Source of the DNA: Lentisphaerota bacterium | Lineage (GTDB): Bacteria; Verrucomicrobiota; Kiritimatiellia; JAAZAB01 | Direction of reading: 5' to 3' | DNA length: 6,191 bases | Assembly: GCA_016199105.1 (NCBI GenBank) | Contig: JACQHI010000050.1 | Location: 1 to 6,191, forward strand | Shown here: positions 4,993 through 6,191 of the stretch, one piece after another | Numbering within the stretch: position 1 is the first letter of the stretch | Layout of the letters: every line of letters begins with the position of its first letter | Program-made: the position numbers and the translations under genes | The notes under the pieces: model-generated | The model's database searches: none | Told to the model about the DNA's origin: nothing | The model's input: only the letters and a program-made list of their open reading frames with translations

Positions 4993-5462
4993 ATCATTTT
5001 TAATGTCATATCCATGGCGGTTCGCCAATCCGACGTATCGCCTGCCACATATTCGGCTGTGTTTTCCCTTACGCTGTTGGTCGTGCGGGTAGAGCCGCGC
5101 CATTGGCCGAGCACTTCATAAAGTCGCTCCAACATCCGGCCGCACTGATTATAAGATTCATCCATCTGGGCAAAACGTTCCGCCGTGATGTAGTTGTTCT
5201 CCCTGGCGACGTCGAGGTGATGTTGCGTCTCCCTGATTTCTCCCAATGAACGATTAATGGCCTCCAGATAGATATTCGTATGACGGCTTCCCCATCCCTC
5301 AGCAACGATAGCAGGCGCGGCATTTGAAGCCCTTCTGATCTGGGATCCCAATTCATAAAGCTCAAACTTCGGAAATTGCAGACTCTCTTTGTGCAGCTCG
5401 AAATGAAGATCCTTCAACTGCTGATACACCCTCAAATCCCGAAACGATTGAACCTCACTCAT
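4977..5462 (-). CDS. Four-helix-bundle protein, S23 / 23S-rRNA-intervening-sequence family
   Basis: A 161-residue protein. FRDLRVYQQLKDL (7-19) and FPKFELYELGSQIRRASNAAPAIVAEGWGS (30-59) fit the family signature FxDLxVYQ...FPxxExYxLxxQIRRAxxSxPxNIAEGxGR. Helices 3 and 4 follow at about 62-89 and 92-121. The family is named for genes in 23S rRNA intervening sequences and is structurally close to Avd, the accessory protein of diversity-generating retroelements; its biochemical role is generally unknown, with nucleic-acid contact likely. Members usually stop near 115-130 residues, so 122-161 is an extra tail reaching the hemL start. The start is the first ATG in frame, with AGAGG (5471-5467) rather close to it. 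It lies between hemB (260 nt of repeats away) and hemL (ATGA overlap), with no functional link to heme apparent. Inverted heptamer arrays on either side suggest an inserted cassette. No reverse transcriptase or variable repeat is present, so this is not a visible DGR. Confidence 0.88.
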   Translation of the reverse strand: MSEVQSFRDLRVYQQLKDLHFELHKESLQFPKFELYELGSQIRRASNAAPAIVAEGWGSRHTNIYLEAINRSLGEIRETQHHLDVARENNYITAERFAQMDESYNQCGRMLERLYEVLGQWRGSTRTTNSVRENTAEYVAGDTSDWRTAMDMTLKMMEEFK

Positions 5463-5564
5463 AATCCCTCTTCGTCTGTTTTCCTATTTCCCTATCACCC
5501 ACCATCCGCCTTCGCCTGACCTTCCACCGTCGCCAAGGCTATGGTGGACAAGTCGGCGGGACAT
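5463..5564. repeat. Low-complexity spacer with near-perfect 26-nt palindrome
   Basis: Bases 5523-5548 form an inverted repeat: TCCACC with GGTGGA outside, a G-T and a T-A pair, one mismatch, then a GCC/GGC core with almost no loop. The wording around it (CCGCCTTCGCC, CAAGGCTATGG, GGACAAG) resembles dispersed palindromes I associate with intergenic DNA of uncultured bacteria, though I cannot search for copies. The stretch 5475-5510 is purine-rich on the minus strand with loose 7-nt units (GGGAAAT, AGGAAAA), continuing array C toward the ribosome-binding site of the four-helix-bundle gene. Confidence 0.5.
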
Positions 5565-5731
5565 GCCTACAACCTAAAACCCATCACCTATAACCGTCCC
5601 CTCCCTCCATAACCCAACACCCATAACCCAAAACCCTCTCCTCTCTTCTCCCACCCATAACCCAAAACCTTTCCCTTATCCTTTTCCGCCTCCGCTTTCC
5701 CCTAAAACCCATAACCTAAAACCTATAACCT
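5565..5731 (-). repeat. Array C: telomere-like heptamer array between hemB and the four-helix-bundle gene
   Basis: On the minus strand from 5731 the units run AGGTTAT, AGGTTTT, AGGTTAT, GGGTTTT, AGGGGAA, AGCGGAG, GCGGAAA, AGGATAA. After short slips they resume as AGGTTTT, GGGTTAT, GGGTGGG, then GGGTTTT, GGGTTAT, GGGTGTT, GGGTTAT, and end with AGGTGAT, GGGTTTT, AGGTTGT. The 7-nt phase is kept through the purine-rich filler except for a few 5-6-nt units. The first units overlap the last codons of hemB and supply its TAG stop. Orientation is opposite to array B, so B and C form imperfect inverted repeats around the four-helix-bundle gene; 16 bases at 5701-5716 occur in reverse complement within array B. 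Confidence 0.85.
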
Positions 5732-6191
5732 CTTCTCGAAGACTTCCCCATACCGATCCGCCCAATAGGTCAGGATCAAATCGGCGCCGGCCCGTTGGAT
5801 TGCGAAGAGCGATTCCCTCGCCATGGCCATGAGGTCGCCCATGCCGCGATCGGCGGCGGCGTGCAGCATGGCATATTCGCCGCTGACGTTATACGCCGCG
5901 ATCGGCAGGGCCGTGGCCTGGCGAAGCCGGCAGACGATATCCAGATAAAACAGGGCCGGCTTCACCATCAGGATGTCGGCGCCTTCCGCCTCGTCCAGGA
6001 CGGATTCGCGCAGGGCCTGGCCGGCATCGCGATAGGAAGCCTGATAGCCCTGGCGATCGCCTTTCTGCGGGGCCGATTGCTCGGCTTCGCGGAACGGCCC
6101 GTACAGGGACGAGGCAAACTTGGTCGAATAACTCATGAGCAGCGTGTCGGTCAGCCCGGCCTTGACCAGCGCGCGGCGGATGGCCTGGACC
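5723..6191 (-). CDS. hemB: Delta-aminolevulinic acid dehydratase (porphobilinogen synthase), 3' part
   Basis: Joins two 5-aminolevulinate molecules into porphobilinogen, the step after HemL. The window edge cuts the gene; the visible 155 residues begin VQAIRRALVKAG, read from 6190. They contain MSYSTKFASSLYGPFREA with the first active-site lysine (fragment residue 24), EGADILMVKPAL with the Schiff-base lysine (fragment residue 77), LPIAAYNVSGEYAM, and AGADLILTYWA near the end, all diagnostic of HemB. The metal-binding region (cysteine-rich or Asp/Mg type) lies upstream and is not visible. The C-terminus EKRL and the TAG stop (5725-5723) are in the first units of heptamer array C, so the natural end may have been slightly altered by the repeat. 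It probably starts the hemB/four-helix-bundle/hemL transcript, but its promoter is outside the window. Confidence 0.96.
   Translation of the reverse strand, partial: VQAIRRALVKAGLTDTLLMSYSTKFASSLYGPFREAEQSAPQKGDRQGYQASYRDAGQALRESVLDEAEGADILMVKPALFYLDIVCRLRQATALPIAAYNVSGEYAMLHAAADRGMGDLMAMARESLFAIQRAGADLILTYWADRYGEVFEKRL

Noticed and set aside
4977..5462. Diversity-generating retroelement accessory (Avd) locus
   Set aside because: There is no reverse transcriptase, template repeat or variable repeat in the window, and the sequence fits the S23-type four-helix-bundle family better.

Overview
All recognisable genes lie on the minus strand and read from right to left: hemB (3' part only), a small four-helix-bundle (S23-type) gene, hemL, a uroporphyrinogen-decarboxylase-superfamily gene, then a cobalamin riboswitch and cbiM. 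The shared theme is tetrapyrrole and corrinoid metabolism. HemL makes 5-aminolevulinate, HemB condenses it to porphobilinogen, the URO-D-like protein carries a zinc-methyltransferase signature rather than HemE residues, and CbiM is the substrate-binding membrane part of a cobalt importer whose leader senses B12. The window is GC-rich and bacterial, and the C5 (glutamate) route to ALA is used. Intergenic arrays of telomere-like G-rich heptamers beside a four-helix-bundle gene recall MAGs of the PVC group (Kiritimatiellota, Lentisphaerota) or Omnitrophota. That is an impression from memory, not a demonstrated placement.

Layout. 1-130: non-coding, three inverted repeats. 131-1264: cbiM, with a C-terminal CbiN/PDGLE-like extension. 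1281-1604: leader with an intrinsic terminator just before the start codon, a candidate antiterminator/anti-antiterminator pair, and a complete cobalamin aptamer with 9-bp P1. 1605-2054: no gene; a weak promoter for the riboswitch transcript and a strong terminator for the upstream gene. 2055-3248: URO-D/MtaA-like gene. 3249-3588: low-complexity spacer with heptamer array A. 3589-4980: hemL. 4977-5462: four-helix-bundle gene, overlapping hemL by ATGA. 5463-5722: heptamer array C with a near-perfect 26-nt palindrome. 5723-6191: 3' part of hemB.

The most unusual structure is the set of 7-nt-periodic arrays (G-rich strand of type GGGTTTT/AGGTTTT/GGGTTAT). Array C, between hemB and the four-helix-bundle gene, and array B, inside the 5' end of hemL, are in opposite orientation, so the four-helix-bundle gene sits between inverted arrays like a cassette placed in a hemB-hemL operon. 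Array B is translated: about 37 lysine/proline-rich residues precede the normal start of glutamate-1-semialdehyde aminomutase, and no alternative start lies between them. The hemB stop codon lies inside array C. Whether this is a mobile element or repeat expansion around a domesticated gene cannot be decided from one window.
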